Origin: Pseudomonas rhodesiae | GTDB lineage: Bacteria > Pseudomonadota > Gammaproteobacteria > Pseudomonadales > Pseudomonadaceae | DNA length: 64,000 nt | Assembly (NCBI RefSeq): GCF_007858255.1 | Contig: NZ_VFEU01000001.1 | Span: 124,001 to 188,000, forward strand | Reading direction: 5' to 3' | Shown: one piece after another, positions 40,103 to 49,808 of the stretch | Numbering within the stretch: position 1 is the stretch's first letter | Layout of the letters: each line of letters opens with the position of its first letter | Position numbers and translations under genes: made by a program | Notes under the pieces: model-generated | The model's database searches: none | The model's input: the letters and a program-made list of their open reading frames with translations, nothing else | What the model was told of the DNA's origin: nothing

Positions 40103-40903
40103 ATGATGAAAAAGTATCTTTCGATGCTGCTGCTAGGCGTCACCGCACTGGTCGCGGCCACTGCGGCCCAGGCCGGCGCCATCGACGATGCGGTCAAACG
40201 CGGCACGCTGAAAGTTGGGATGGACCCGACTTACATGCCGTTCGAAATGACGGACAAGCGCGGCGAAATCATCGGTTTCGAAGTCGACATCCTCAAGGCC
40301 ATGGCCAAGTCCATGGGCGTCAAGCTGGAGCTGGTCTCCACCGGCTATGACGGCATCATCCCGGCCTTCTTGACCGGCAAGTTCGACATGATCGGCAGCG
40401 GCATGACCCTGACCCAGGAACGCAACCTGCGCCTGAACTTCAGCGAACCGTTCATCGTGGTCGGCCAGACCCTGCTGATCCGCAAGGACTTGGAAGGCAC
40501 CATCAAGTCCTACAAAGACCTGAACGACGAGAGATACCGCCTGACTTCCAAGCTCGGCACCACCGGTGAAATGGTCGCCAAGAAGCTGATCTCCAAGGCC
40601 AAGTACCACGGCTACGACAACGAGCAGGAAGGTGTACTGGACGTGGTCAACGGCAAGGCCGATGCCTTTGTGTATGACGCGCCGTACAACGTGGTGGCCG
40701 AGAAGAAAGTCGGCAACGGCAAACTGGTGTTCCTGGACGAACCGTTCACCTTCGAGCCCCTGGCGTTCGGTTTGAAGAAAGGCGACTACGACAGCATTAA
40801 CTTCATCAACAACTTCCTGCACCAGATCAAGAACGACGGCACCTACGATCGCATCCATGACAAGTGGTTCAAGAGCTCCGAGTGGCTCAAGGACATGGAA
40901 TAA
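40103..40903 (+). CDS. Amino-acid ABC transporter binding protein (copy 2)
   Basis: A 266-residue periplasmic binding protein. The signal is MMKKYLSMLLLGVTALVAATAAQA, then GAIDDAVKRGTLKVGMDPTYMPFEMTDKRGEIIGFEVD. It resembles copy 1 strongly (for example FTFEPLAFGLKKGDYDS and DGTYDRIHDKWFK). AGGGG lies before tandem ATGs at 40103 and 40106. A REP doublet separates it from the permease gene, an arrangement that often lets binding proteins be made in excess over the membrane parts. Confidence 0.9.
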   Translation: MMKKYLSMLLLGVTALVAATAAQAGAIDDAVKRGTLKVGMDPTYMPFEMTDKRGEIIGFEVDILKAMAKSMGVKLELVSTGYDGIIPAFLTGKFDMIGSGMTLTQERNLRLNFSEPFIVVGQTLLIRKDLEGTIKSYKDLNDERYRLTSKLGTTGEMVAKKLISKAKYHGYDNEQEGVLDVVNGKADAFVYDAPYNVVAEKKVGNGKLVFLDEPFTFEPLAFGLKKGDYDSINFINNFLHQIKNDGTYDRIHDKWFKSSEWLKDME

Positions 40904-40927
40904 GGTCCGACTGAACACCGCGTAGCG

Positions 40928-41006
40928 CCCATCGCGGGCAAGACTGCCACATTTGACTGTTGGAACTCGGTCAAGTGTGGGAGTGGGCTTGCCCACGATG
41001 GCGGCC
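40928..41006. repeat. REP-type inverted doublet within the ABC operon
   Basis: Left unit CCATCGCGGGCAAGACTGCCAC and right unit GTGTGGGAGTGGGCTTGCCCAC face each other between the binding-protein and permease genes. The sequence differs slightly from the other copies (GGGAGTGGGCTTGCCCAC), so it may belong to another REP subfamily. Confidence 0.7.
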
Positions 41007-41035
41007 TACCAGGCAACACACATCCGGAAAGATCA

Positions 41036-41995
41036 ATGAAACAGAAAAAAGCCCAATGGCCCTGGCACCTGCTGACGGTGGTCGTGCTGGTTGGCTTGGC
41101 CGGCGCCTTGTATTACGCCACCTCGCTGATGTCCTACGAATGGCGTTGGAACCGCGTACCGCAGTACTTCGCCTATCAGGCGGAAACTGCCCAGCGCGCG
41201 GCGGATATCTCCACCGTCGTTGAGCTGGCACGCAATGGCGACACAGCCGAAGTCACCTTGCGCAATGACGCGGGCGTCGAGCAAAAGCTCACCGTCGCCG
41301 ACAACAGCTTGCAAGTGGCCCGCGGCGATGATGTGGCCGAGGGCGATGTGGTCGGTGTGACCCGGCACTGGGCGTTGGGCCCGTTGATGTGGGGGCTGTG
41401 GACCACGTTGTGGCTGTCGGTGGTGTCCGGCATCCTGGGCCTGGTGATCGGTCTGGCGACCGGCCTGTGTCGCTTGTCCAGCAACCCGACCCTGCGCGAC
41501 CTGTCGACGATCTATGTCGAATTGGTGCGCGGCACGCCGCTGCTGGTGCAGATCTTCATTTTCTATTTCTTTATCGGCACGGTGCTCAACCTGTCCCGCG
41601 AATTTGCCGGGATCGCCGCGCTGTCGCTGTTTACCGGCGCCTATGTGGCGGAAATCGTGCGCGCCGGTGTGCAGTCGATCACCCGTGGCCAGAACGAGGC
41701 CGCGCGATCCCTGGGCCTGAGTGCCAGCCAGTCGATGCGTCACGTCGTGTTGCCCCAGGCGTTCAAGCGCGTGTTGCCGCCGCTGGCCGGGCAATTTATC
41801 AGCCTGGTCAAGGACACCTCGCTGGTTTCGGTGATCGCCATCACCGAACTGCTCAAGAGCGGCCGCGAAGTGATCACCACCTCGTTCTCACCGTTCGAAA
41901 TCCTGTTCTGCGTCGCAGGCCTGTACCTGCTGATCAACCTGCCGCTGTCGAAAATGGCCAGCCGGCTTGAGCGGAGGCTCGCGCAAAGTGATTGA
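41036..41995 (+). CDS. Amino-acid ABC transporter permease
   Basis: A 319-residue HisM/GlnP-type permease. Residues 1-110 form a first membrane helix and an extra periplasmic region ([32 protein letters not shown]) not found in minimal permeases. Then comes the usual five-helix core starting at [18 protein letters not shown], with the EAA loop at [35 protein letters not shown]. It overlaps the ATPase gene and probably forms a homodimeric channel. Confidence 0.9.
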   Translation: MKQKKAQWPWHLLTVVVLVGLAGALYYATSLMSYEWRWNRVPQYFAYQAETAQRAADISTVVELARNGDTAEVTLRNDAGVEQKLTVADNSLQVARGDDVAEGDVVGVTRHWALGPLMWGLWTTLWLSVVSGILGLVIGLATGLCRLSSNPTLRDLSTIYVELVRGTPLLVQIFIFYFFIGTVLNLSREFAGIAALSLFTGAYVAEIVRAGVQSITRGQNEAARSLGLSASQSMRHVVLPQAFKRVLPPLAGQFISLVKDTSLVSVIAITELLKSGREVITTSFSPFEILFCVAGLYLLINLPLSKMASRLERRLAQSD

Positions 41996-42722
41996 AGTCC
42001 GCGATCTGGTAAAAGTCTTCGATACCCGTGGGCAGGTCGTCCGCGCGGTGGATAACGTCACCACCCAGGTGGCCAAGGGCGAAGTGCTGGTGGTGATCGG
42101 CCCGTCCGGTTCCGGCAAGTCCACCTTCCTGCGCTGCCTCAATGGACTGGAAGAATTCGACTCGGGCTCGGTGAGCATCGACGGCCTGCAACTGGCCGAT
42201 CCGAAAACCGACGTGAACGCCTATCGCCGCGAAGTCGGCATGGTGTTCCAGCACTTCAACCTGTTCCCCCATATGACCGTGCTGGAAAACCTGTGCCTGG
42301 CGCAGAAAGTCGTGCGCAAGCGCGGTAAGCAGGAGCGTGAGGCCAAGGCTTTGGCGCTGCTGGAAAAGGTCGGTATCGCGCAAAAGGCCAACGAGTTTCC
42401 ATCCCGCTTGTCCGGCGGTCAGCAACAGCGGGTAGCCATCGCCCGGGCCTTGGCGATGGACCCTAAAGTGATGCTGTTCGACGAGCCCACCTCGGCCCTC
42501 GACCCGGAAATGGTCGGTGAAGTGCTCGATGTGATGAAGACCCTGGCCCTGGAAGGCATGACCATGGTCTGCGTCACCCACGAAATGGGCTTTGCCCGCG
42601 AAGTGGCCGACCGTGTGCTGTTCTTCGATCACGGCAAGTTGCTGGAAGACGCGGCCCCCGCCGCGTTCTTCGAGGCCCCCAAGGATCCGCGCGCCCAAGC
42701 CTTCCTGCGCCAGGTGCTGTAA
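41988..42722 (+). CDS. Amino-acid ABC transporter ATP-binding protein
   Basis: A 244-residue ATPase of the GlnQ/HisP type. Walker [10 protein letters not shown] is near residue 36, signature [15 protein letters not shown], Walker [15 protein letters not shown], switch His in [10 protein letters not shown] choose the GTG at 41988, which starts [11 protein letters not shown] and has GGAGG ten bases upstream; an ATG at 41967 is also open. The gene overlaps the permease by eight bases and completes the transporter. Confidence 0.92.
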   Translation: MIEVRDLVKVFDTRGQVVRAVDNVTTQVAKGEVLVVIGPSGSGKSTFLRCLNGLEEFDSGSVSIDGLQLADPKTDVNAYRREVGMVFQHFNLFPHMTVLENLCLAQKVVRKRGKQEREAKALALLEKVGIAQKANEFPSRLSGGQQQRVAIARALAMDPKVMLFDEPTSALDPEMVGEVLDVMKTLALEGMTMVCVTHEMGFAREVADRVLFFDHGKLLEDAAPAAFFEAPKDPRAQAFLRQVL

Positions 42723-42737
42723 CCGGCCGGGGCGCGT

Positions 42738-44645
42738 TCAGACCTTGAACCGCCCCACACATGCCTGCAGATCCGTGCCCAACCGGGCCAGCTCAGTGCT
42801 CGCCGCGGCCGTTTGCTCACTGGCGGTGGCGGTCTGTTCCGACACGTCCCGCACCTTCAACACGCTGCGATTGATCTCTTCGGCTACCGCGCTCTGCTCC
42901 TCGGCCGCCGCGGCAATCTGTGGGTTCATTTCCTGAATCACTCCCACCGTGCGTGCGATCTCCATCAAGGCCTCGCCGGCGTTGCGGGTCAGGCCGACGC
43001 TTTGGTCGGTCAGCGTACGGCTGTTGTCCATAATGTCGGCCACCTGTTGCGTGCCGCTGTGCAGACCGCCGATCAGTTCCTCGATTTCCTCGGCGGACTG
43101 CTGGGTGCGTTGGGCGAGGCTGCGCACTTCATCGGCGACCACCGCAAAGCCTTGGCCGGCCTCCCCAGCACGGGCCGCTTCGATGGCGGCGTTGAGGGCC
43201 AACAGGTTGGTCTGCTGCGACACCGACTTGATCACTTCCAGTACGCTGCCGATCTTCTGGCTCTCCCGTTGCAGCCCCAACATGGCCTGGCTTGAGCGCG
43301 CCATTTCATGGGCCAGATGCTCGATCTGCGCCACGGCATCCGTCACCACTCGGTCGCCCAGCTCGGTTTGCTGGTTGGCCTGCTTGGCGGCGATCGACGC
43401 CTGTTCAGCATGCCGCGCCACTTCCTGGGCGGTGGCCAGCATTTCGTTCATGGCGGTGGCGACCTGTTCGGTTTCGTCGCGTTGATTGTTGACTCCCGAA
43501 CGGGTCTGTTCGGTGACCGTGGACAGCTCCTCGGCGGCGCTGGCGATCTGCCTGGCGTTGTCGCTGATGTTGCCGATCAGGGCGCGCAGGTTGAGCGTCA
43601 TTTGCGTCATGCTGCACTGCAATTGGCCCAATTCGTCCCGGCGTCGGGTCTGGACATCATGGCTCAGGTCGCCGTCGGCAATGCGATTGGCCACCGCCAG
43701 GGCTTTGCGCAATGGCTTGACGATCTGCCCGGCGATAACCCACGCGGCCAAGGCGCCGAAGATCAGCGCGGCGGCCGTGGTCGCCAAGGTCTGGGTGCGT
43801 GCGTGATCGGCGGCGAGGTCGCGTCGTTGGGTCTGGTCCTGGCTCAACAGGTCGCTCTGCGCGAGCAGTTGATCCAGCTGTTGCTCCAACTGGGCTTGCG
43901 CGGTCTCGGTGCTCAGTTGCGCCTCCTTGAGGCGGGTGAGATGGGTGCGGATGCTTTGCACGGCGTTGGTCAGCGCGCTGTTATCCACCGGCAGCTTCGC
44001 CACGGCGGCTAGGGTCAGTTCCAGGCTGCGCTCCGCGTCGCTGACGGCCTGGGCGTAGGCCTCCAGCGAATCGGCGGCCCAGGCCGCGCTCTGGGCGCTG
44101 TCTTCGGCGTGCCCAATGGCCTGGCGAAGATTCTCGATAGCATCCAGGGCCTTTTCATCCTCCTGATCCGGCAGGTCGCTGGCCAATTGCGCCAGTACAT
44201 CGCCGATGCGCACGGTGCTTTGTTTTAGTTGCTCGCGGGCGTTTTCCCGTTTCTCCACGCGGGCGGGTATGTCCTTGAGGGTCGTTTTGAACGCATCGGT
44301 CAGACGCGTCATCTCCTGCAAATACTGAATGGACTGGGCGACTTTGAGGCGGTTGGAGAGTTCTGCCAGCGCGGCCTCGACTTTTTCCATGCCGTGGCTT
44401 AATCGATCGAGGCTTTTGGCATCGTCCAGCGTGCGGTAAACGATCCGATCGGAGCGCAGTTCTTCGCCGGCCACGGCCAATTGCGCGAGCACGGTGAGGG
44501 TTTGCGAGCGGTAAAGGGATGCGGCCAGGGCCTGCCAGCCGGTCACGGCGATGACCAGGCTCAGGGCCAGTACCAGGGCGAAGCCCAGGGCCAGTTTGAG
44601 GGTGACGCTGGCGTCGCCCAATAGGTGAGTCATTCGACGAAGCAT
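42738..44645 (-). CDS. Methyl-accepting chemotaxis protein, tandem copy 1
   Basis: Transmembrane chemoreceptor of 635 residues. It has helix 1 (about 15-38), a periplasmic region of roughly 250 residues that is all helical and resembles the HBM (helical bimodular) sensor domain, helix 2 (AAALIFGALAAWVIAGQIV), a HAMP domain, and the cytoplasmic signalling domain with hairpin [36 protein letters not shown] precedes the ATG at 44645. It lies 182 bases downstream of a paralogue with the same layout; the sensor domains are much less alike than the signalling domains, so the ligands may differ. Confidence 0.93.
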   Translation of the reverse strand: MLRRMTHLLGDASVTLKLALGFALVLALSLVIAVTGWQALAASLYRSQTLTVLAQLAVAGEELRSDRIVYRTLDDAKSLDRLSHGMEKVEAALAELSNRLKVAQSIQYLQEMTRLTDAFKTTLKDIPARVEKRENAREQLKQSTVRIGDVLAQLASDLPDQEDEKALDAIENLRQAIGHAEDSAQSAAWAADSLEAYAQAVSDAERSLELTLAAVAKLPVDNSALTNAVQSIRTHLTRLKEAQLSTETAQAQLEQQLDQLLAQSDLLSQDQTQRRDLAADHARTQTLATTAAALIFGALAAWVIAGQIVKPLRKALAVANRIADGDLSHDVQTRRRDELGQLQCSMTQMTLNLRALIGNISDNARQIASAAEELSTVTEQTRSGVNNQRDETEQVATAMNEMLATAQEVARHAEQASIAAKQANQQTELGDRVVTDAVAQIEHLAHEMARSSQAMLGLQRESQKIGSVLEVIKSVSQQTNLLALNAAIEAARAGEAGQGFAVVADEVRSLAQRTQQSAEEIEELIGGLHSGTQQVADIMDNSRTLTDQSVGLTRNAGEALMEIARTVGVIQEMNPQIAAAAEEQSAVAEEINRSVLKVRDVSEQTATASEQTAAASTELARLGTDLQACVGRFKV

Positions 44646-44791
44646 GGTTAACCTCCGACAAGTGAACGAGGGACGTTCGTCAACGTATCGGCGCACCACG
44701 GGCGCGCTAACGCGGTGAACTGAGTTCAACGCTAGTTCTGTTGTCGGTGGGGGGAGCCTGAAAAACTCGTAGGAAATTTCACAGGCTGACA

Positions 44792-44816
44792 ACGGCGACC
44801 CGAGGCAGGTCGCCGT
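44792..44816 (-). terminator. Hairpin between the two chemoreceptor genes
   Basis: ACGGCGACC and GGTCGCCGT form a perfect nine-base stem with a seven-base loop, 12 bases past the stop codon of the upstream receptor. There is no T-tract, so it may be a weak terminator or an RNA-stability element. Confidence 0.45.
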
Positions 44817-44827
44817 GACACAGGGGG

Positions 44828-46744
44828 TCAGACGCGGAAGCGGCCGACCAGGGCTTGCAGGTGGGTGCCCAGGCGCGCGAGTTCGGTGCTCGACGTGGCG
44901 GTCTCTTCGCTGGCGGCGGCGGTCTGTTCCGAGATGTCGCGCACGTTCAGCACGCTGCGGTTGATCTCTTCGGCCACGGCGCTCTGCTGCTCGGCGGCGG
45001 TGGCGATCTGGGAGTTCATCGCCTGGATCGTCGATACGGTACGGGTGATGCTGGCCAGGGCACTGCCGGCGCGGCGGGTCAGTTCGACACTGCTGTCGGT
45101 GAGGCCGCGGCTGTTGTCCATGATGGCCGCCACCTGCTGAGTGCCGGTTTGCAGGCCGGCAATCAGCTCTTCGATCTCTTCGGTGGACTTCTGGGTGCGC
45201 TGCGCCAGGCTGCGCACTTCATCGGCCACCACGGCGAACCCGCGCCCGGCTTCACCGGCCCGTGCCGCTTCAATCGCGGCGTTGAGTGCCAACAGGTTGG
45301 TTTGCTGGGCCACGGACTTGATCACGTCGAGCACGCTGCCGATCTTGTCGCTTTCGCGCTTGAGATCGCCCATGGCCTCGGTGGAGTTGCCGACCTCGGT
45401 GGCCAAGCGTTCGATCTGGGCAATCGCCTCGCCCACCACCTTGTCGCCCTCACGGGCCTGCTGGTCGGCGGCCACGGCGGCTTCGGAGGCTTCCTCAGCA
45501 TTGCGCGCCACTTCCTGCACGGTGGCGGCCATTTCGTTCATGGCGGTGGCCACCTGATCGGTCTCGACCTTCTGGCTGTTGACCCCGGCACTGGTCTGTT
45601 CGGTCACGGCGGACAGCTGTTCGGCGGCGCTGGCGATCTGGGTCACGCCATCGCTGATACCGCCGATCAACTCACGCAGGCCCACGGTCATGCTTTGCAT
45701 GGCCCGTTGCAGTTGGCCCAGTTCGTCCTGGCGCAGCGAGGTCAGGTTGTGGCTCAAGTCGCCCGAGGCGACGCGCTCCGCGACTTTGAGGGTCTGCTCC
45801 AGCGGGAGGATGATCTGGCGGGTGATGGCCCATGCGGCCACGAGGCCGAAGATCAGTGCCAGGATGGTCGCGAGCAGCAACAGGTTTTTTGCGTGGGCGG
45901 CGTCGGTGTCGCGCACGACGGTCTGAGACATGGTCAGATTTTTGCTGCGGTCCAACAGGATATCGCCTTGGGCGCCCATGATTTTCAGGGCGGCAGCGCT
46001 AGCCAATTGGGAGTCTCGGAATTGGCTGACCGCTGCACGGTAGGCTTGCAACGATGCGCTGGCCTGTTCCAGATTGTTCGAAAATTGATCGCCAATCTGG
46101 CCGTTGAGGCTGGCAATTTTCTTGAGGGCGTTATCAATGGCATCCAACGCGGGCTGTTCGGCTTCGACTTTGCCGCTGTAGGTGTAGCCACGAACCTGGA
46201 AGCGGGCCTGCTGAATCAGCTTGCTCAGTTCGACGATGCTGTTGAACTGGCTGACGCTGTCGCCTTGCAATAGAGCCTTTTCAACTTCAGCGACCTTAGC
46301 CACCGCGTTGTCGGCGGTATCGCCCAGCTTGCTACGGGCGTTCTCTCGGTTGGCACCGGCTTGCGCCATGGCCTCGAAGGCGCGTTTGTAGGTTTCGACC
46401 GCTGCCAGTTGGTCTTCGATCAAGGCGATATCGGCGGGTTGTTCGATCAGTGTGCGCGCGGTTTTAAGGCCGCTGTCCAGTTGCCCCAGCAGCCCGCTGA
46501 CGGCGGTGGTTCCCTGTTCGCCGCGACGCATTTCATAGTCCAGGCGCGCAATGCGCAAGTCCTTGGTCAAGTCATTGAGGCTGGCGATATAACCCAGTTT
46601 GTCCCCTCGGCTGATTACCCCGGACAGCCCGGTCCAGCCAGTGAGCATGATCAATAGGGTCAGCAGCAGCACCAGGCCAAAGCCTACCGCCAGCTTGGTT
46701 TTGACACTGACATTCCCCAGTTTTTCGGCTAACCAACGATACAT
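44828..46744 (-). CDS. Methyl-accepting chemotaxis protein, tandem copy 2 (HBM-type, McpK-like position)
   Basis: A 638-residue chemoreceptor with helix 1 near 18-40, a helical periplasmic region to about 285 (including [25 protein letters not shown]), helix 2, HAMP ([23 protein letters not shown]) and the conserved signalling hairpin. Helical bimodular receptors of this length sense organic acids. The P. aeruginosa receptor next to rsmE-tatC (PA5072, McpK) binds 2-oxoglutarate, and this gene occupies the same place, so a related ligand is plausible but unproven. GGGAG precedes the ATG at 46744. Confidence 0.93.
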   Translation of the reverse strand: MYRWLAEKLGNVSVKTKLAVGFGLVLLLTLLIMLTGWTGLSGVISRGDKLGYIASLNDLTKDLRIARLDYEMRRGEQGTTAVSGLLGQLDSGLKTARTLIEQPADIALIEDQLAAVETYKRAFEAMAQAGANRENARSKLGDTADNAVAKVAEVEKALLQGDSVSQFNSIVELSKLIQQARFQVRGYTYSGKVEAEQPALDAIDNALKKIASLNGQIGDQFSNNLEQASASLQAYRAAVSQFRDSQLASAAALKIMGAQGDILLDRSKNLTMSQTVVRDTDAAHAKNLLLLATILALIFGLVAAWAITRQIILPLEQTLKVAERVASGDLSHNLTSLRQDELGQLQRAMQSMTVGLRELIGGISDGVTQIASAAEQLSAVTEQTSAGVNSQKVETDQVATAMNEMAATVQEVARNAEEASEAAVAADQQAREGDKVVGEAIAQIERLATEVGNSTEAMGDLKRESDKIGSVLDVIKSVAQQTNLLALNAAIEAARAGEAGRGFAVVADEVRSLAQRTQKSTEEIEELIAGLQTGTQQVAAIMDNSRGLTDSSVELTRRAGSALASITRTVSTIQAMNSQIATAAEQQSAVAEEINRSVLNVRDISEQTAAASEETATSSTELARLGTHLQALVGRFRV

Positions 46745-46764
46745 GCTGCAAACTCCCCTGGAAC

Positions 46765-46788
46765 AAGGCTTGGACTTATCCAAGCCTT
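46765..46788. promoter_or_regulatory. Perfect hairpin in the chemoreceptor leader
   Basis: AAGGCTTGGA and TCCAAGCCTT are perfect inverted arms with a four-base loop, ending about 20 bases before the chemoreceptor ATG and 45 bases after the rsmE stop. It could be a terminator of the rsmE operon (no T-tract), a protein operator, or an RNA fold near the ribosome site. Confidence 0.5.
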
Positions 46789-46833
46789 ATCGGCTGCCTA
46801 GGGCGTTTCTGTAGGAATCAGCAGTTGGGGGCG

Positions 46834-47541
46834 TCAGAACAGGCGGGCAAGGAGAGCCGTCACGGCCGTTTCAACGCGCAGGATACGTGCACCGAGTTGC
46901 ACCGGTTGCAAGCCGGCCTTGGTCAGCAATTCCACCTCGTAGGGGATCCAGCCGCCTTCCGGTCCAATCGCCAGGGTGACCGGTTCATCCAAGCCGCGCG
47001 GGCAGGCTGGGTAATTCCCCGGATGGCCGATCAGGCCTAACGTGCCCTCGGTCATGGCCGGTAGACGGTCCTCGACGAACGGCTTGAAGCGCTTTTCGAT
47101 GATGAACTCGGGCAGCACCGTGTCGCGGGCTTGCTCCAGGCCCAGGATCAGTTGCTCACGGATCGCCTCGGGCTCCAGGAACGGGGTCTGCCAGAAACTT
47201 TTCTCTACCCGGTAGCTATTGACCAGCACCACCTTGGGCACACCCATGGCCGCCACGGTTTGCAGCACTCGGCGCAGCATCTTCGGGCGTGGCAGGGCCA
47301 GCAACAGGGTCAGGGGCAGTTTGGCCGGCGGCGGCAGGTCGAAGCTGACCTGTAACTCGGCCTCGGCGGCTTCAAGGCGCAGCAGGTGCGCGTTGCCCAT
47401 CAGCCCACCGATGCGGCCGACGCGCAGGTTGTCGCCCACCGCTGCGCGGTGGACGTCCTGCATATGCACCAGGCGTCGATCCCGCAGGATAACTCGGTCG
47501 GCCGCGATAAAGTCGGCGTCTTCCAGCAGCAGCAGGTTCAC
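46834..47541 (-). CDS. rsmE: 16S rRNA m3U1498 methyltransferase
   Basis: SPOUT methyltransferase of 235 residues that methylates U1498 of 16S rRNA. The C-terminal knot motifs are visible: [15 protein letters not shown] [14 protein letters not shown] and [17 protein letters not shown]. The N-terminal PUA-like region covers about 1-70. The GTG start at 47541 overlaps the stop of tatC by four bases, so it ends the long ubi-his-tat transcript. Confidence 0.94.
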   Translation of the reverse strand: MNLLLLEDADFIAADRVILRDRRLVHMQDVHRAAVGDNLRVGRIGGLMGNAHLLRLEAAEAELQVSFDLPPPAKLPLTLLLALPRPKMLRRVLQTVAAMGVPKVVLVNSYRVEKSFWQTPFLEPEAIREQLILGLEQARDTVLPEFIIEKRFKPFVEDRLPAMTEGTLGLIGHPGNYPACPRGLDEPVTLAIGPEGGWIPYEVELLTKAGLQPVQLGARILRVETAVTALLARLF

Positions 47542-48329
47542 GGCTGGGTCACTGGCGGCTGGTCGTCGTCGGCGGGTTGGTCATCCGGGTGGTCGCTGCG
47601 CTTGCTGATCAGGCCACTGAACAGGATGCCGATCTCGAACAGCATCCACATCGGCACGGCCAGCAGGGTCTGGGAGAAGATGTCCGGCGGGGTCAGGATC
47701 ATGCCGACCACGAAGCAGCCGATGATCACGTACGGGCGGATCTTCTTCAGGTACTGCACATTGACCACGCCGATCCATACCAGTAGCACCACCGCCACCG
47801 GGATCTCGAAGGCCACGCCAAAGGCGAAGAACAGCGTCATCACGAAGTCGAGGTAGCTGGTGATGTCGGTCATCATCTCCACGCCGGCGGGCGTGGCGGC
47901 GGCGAAGAATTTGAAGATCAGCGGGAACACCAGGAAGTAGGCGAAGGCCATGCCGGTGTAGAACAGCAGGATGCTCGACACCAGCAACGGCACCGCGATG
48001 CGTTTCTCATGCTTGTACAGGCCCGGAGCGATAAAGCCCCAGATCTGATGCAGGATCACCGGGATCGCCAGGAACAGCGAGACCATCATCGTCAACTTCA
48101 ACGGCGTCAGGAACGGCGAGGACACATCGGTGGCGATCATCGTTGCGCCGGCCGGCAGGTACTGGCGCAATGGCGTGGAGACGAACGTGTAGATCTGCTG
48201 GGTAAAGGCGAACAACCCGGCAAAGATGATGAAGATCGCCGCTACGCAACGCAGCAGGCGGGTACGCAGCTCGGTGAGGTGCGAGACCAGCGGCATGTGC
48301 TGGTCGTTTTCCGGTTTATCAGCGCTCAT
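47538..48329 (-). CDS. tatC: Twin-arginine translocase subunit TatC
   Basis: Core membrane receptor of the Tat pathway that recognises RR signal peptides. The 263-residue protein has about six helices and the family motifs [12 protein letters not shown] near residue 17 and [14 protein letters not shown] [35 protein letters not shown]. It overlaps tatB (four bases) and rsmE (four bases). Confidence 0.97.
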   Translation of the reverse strand: MSADKPENDQHMPLVSHLTELRTRLLRCVAAIFIIFAGLFAFTQQIYTFVSTPLRQYLPAGATMIATDVSSPFLTPLKLTMMVSLFLAIPVILHQIWGFIAPGLYKHEKRIAVPLLVSSILLFYTGMAFAYFLVFPLIFKFFAAATPAGVEMMTDITSYLDFVMTLFFAFGVAFEIPVAVVLLVWIGVVNVQYLKKIRPYVIIGCFVVGMILTPPDIFSQTLLAVPMWMLFEIGILFSGLISKRSDHPDDQPADDDQPPVTQP

Positions 48330-48724
48330 GGGGCTCGCGGCGGCAATGTAGGGTCATGGGGAGCGGGCGACGCGGTGGGCGCCGGTACTGGCTCTGGCGG
48401 GGTTGGAGCGGTGTCGGCGGCTGGGGCTGGTGCAATGCTGTGTTCAGCCACCGGCTCCACCGGTTTGGCCGGCTCTTGCACGGGCGACAGGATCTTGCGC
48501 GCCTCTTGCTCCAACGACAGGATGTGTTCGTTGTGCAGTTGCCGGCGGATCTCGTCCGCGCCGATTTCCCGTTCAACTTCCTGTTTGATGGCGTTGAAAC
48601 TGCGTTTCAGGCGCCCGATCCACAGCCCGGCCGTGCGTGCGGCACCGGGCAGGCGTTCCGGCCCCAGCACCAACAGGGCCACGAGGCCGACGAGCAGCAG
48701 TTCAGAGAAGCTGATACCAAACAT
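48326..48724 (-). CDS. tatB: Twin-arginine translocase subunit TatB
   Basis: A 132-residue single-span protein that works with TatC in substrate recognition. The N-terminus is [26 protein letters not shown], with the Glu and Pro typical of TatB. An amphipathic helix and a Pro/Ala-rich tail follow. The Pro/Ala tail explains the large low-complexity part. It overlaps tatC. Confidence 0.96.
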   Translation of the reverse strand: MFGISFSELLLVGLVALLVLGPERLPGAARTAGLWIGRLKRSFNAIKQEVEREIGADEIRRQLHNEHILSLEQEARKILSPVQEPAKPVEPVAEHSIAPAPAADTAPTPPEPVPAPTASPAPHDPTLPPRAP

Positions 48725-48734
48725 TAGTCAGTGC

Positions 48735-49013
48735 TCACGAGTCTTTGCGGGTCGGCTCTTCGACTTTTTCAGCCTGCACGTCGAAGGTGCGACGCTCGGT
48801 GATCGGCTGGGCGGCCTGGGGGTGCACAGGCTGGGCTGGTGGCACCGGATTGGCCGCAGGGTCGGCGGGCTTTTCGTCGTCGTTCATGGCTTTGCGAAAG
48901 CCCTTGATCGACTCGCCCACGTCGGTGCCGAGGTTTTTCAGTTTCTTGGTGCCGAACACCAGCACCACCACCACCAGAATGACGATCCAGTGTTTCCAGT
49001 CAAAAATGCCCAT
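48735..49013 (-). CDS. tatA: Twin-arginine translocase subunit TatA
   Basis: A 92-residue pore-forming subunit. It has one membrane helix ([18 protein letters not shown]), the [10 protein letters not shown] hinge, and an amphipathic helix followed by a Pro-rich acidic tail. It lies 26 bases from hisE and 10 from tatB. Confidence 0.96.
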   Translation of the reverse strand: MGIFDWKHWIVILVVVVLVFGTKKLKNLGTDVGESIKGFRKAMNDDEKPADPAANPVPPAQPVHPQAAQPITERRTFDVQAEKVEEPTRKDS

Positions 49014-49039
49014 GCTGCAAATCCTCTAATCAACGTTAT

Positions 49040-49372
49040 TCAAGCGGACGGGCGCGAGGCCTTTTCGGCGTGCCCGGACAGGCCGAAGCGACGGTCCAGT
49101 TCATCCAGCACGGCCTGCGGATGCTGCCCCAGTTGGGCGAGCATGACCAGGCTGTGGAACCACAGGTCGGCGGTCTCGTAGATCACATCGCTGCAGTCGC
49201 CACTGATCTGGGCATCCTTGGCGGCAATGATGGTCTCGACCGATTCTTCGCCGAGCTTCTCCAGGATCTTGTTCAAGCCCTTGTGGTACAGGCTGGCGAC
49301 GTAGGAGCTGTCGGCGTCCGCACCTTTGCGGTCCTCCAGCACCTGGGCCACACGGTTCAGGGTATCGCTCAT
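49040..49372 (-). CDS. hisE: Phosphoribosyl-ATP pyrophosphatase
   Basis: Second step of histidine synthesis: phosphoribosyl-ATP to phosphoribosyl-AMP. The 110-residue all-helical protein shows [18 protein letters not shown] and [10 protein letters not shown] typical of the MazG-like fold. It is separate from hisI, two bases apart, whereas enteric bacteria fuse them. Confidence 0.96.
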   Translation of the reverse strand: MSDTLNRVAQVLEDRKGADADSSYVASLYHKGLNKILEKLGEESVETIIAAKDAQISGDCSDVIYETADLWFHSLVMLAQLGQHPQAVLDELDRRFGLSGHAEKASRPSA

Positions 49373-49374
49373 GT

Positions 49375-49767
49375 TCAGTGTCCTGCGGAGTAAATGGCGT
49401 GCGGGTCTTTAAGCACCGGTTCGACCACTTTCCATTCGCCGTCCTCGAACACGCGATAGAAGCAGCTGTGACGGCCGGTGTGGCAGGCAATGCCGCCGAT
49501 CTGCTCGACTTTCAGGATGATGACATCCCCATCGCAATCCAGACGCAGCTCGTGCAGGGTCTGCACATGCCCGGACTCTTCGCCCTTGCGCCACAGTTTG
49601 CCACGCGAACGTGACCAGTAGATGGCGCGCTGCTCAGCGGCGGTGAGGCTCAGGGCCTCGCGGTTCATCCAGGCCATCATCAGCACGCGCCCGGTCTTGT
49701 AGTCCTGAGCAATGGCTGGCACAAGGCCGTCACTGTCCCATTTGATTTCGTCCAGCCAGTCTTTCAT
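49375..49767 (-). CDS. hisI: Phosphoribosyl-AMP cyclohydrolase
   Basis: Third step of histidine synthesis. The protein has 130 residues; zinc ligands are in [29 protein letters not shown] and the magnesium-site Asp residues sit in the same stretch. The ATG at 49767 starts the conserved [19 protein letters not shown]; earlier in-frame codons reach into ubiB and are not conserved-looking. Between histidine synthesis here and degradation in hut lies 17 kb. Confidence 0.96.
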   Translation of the reverse strand: MKDWLDEIKWDSDGLVPAIAQDYKTGRVLMMAWMNREALSLTAAEQRAIYWSRSRGKLWRKGEESGHVQTLHELRLDCDGDVIILKVEQIGGIACHTGRHSCFYRVFEDGEWKVVEPVLKDPHAIYSAGH

Positions 49768-49808
49768 GTTCGGCTCCGGCAATTTGCAACAGTGTATAAC
49801 TGGATCGG

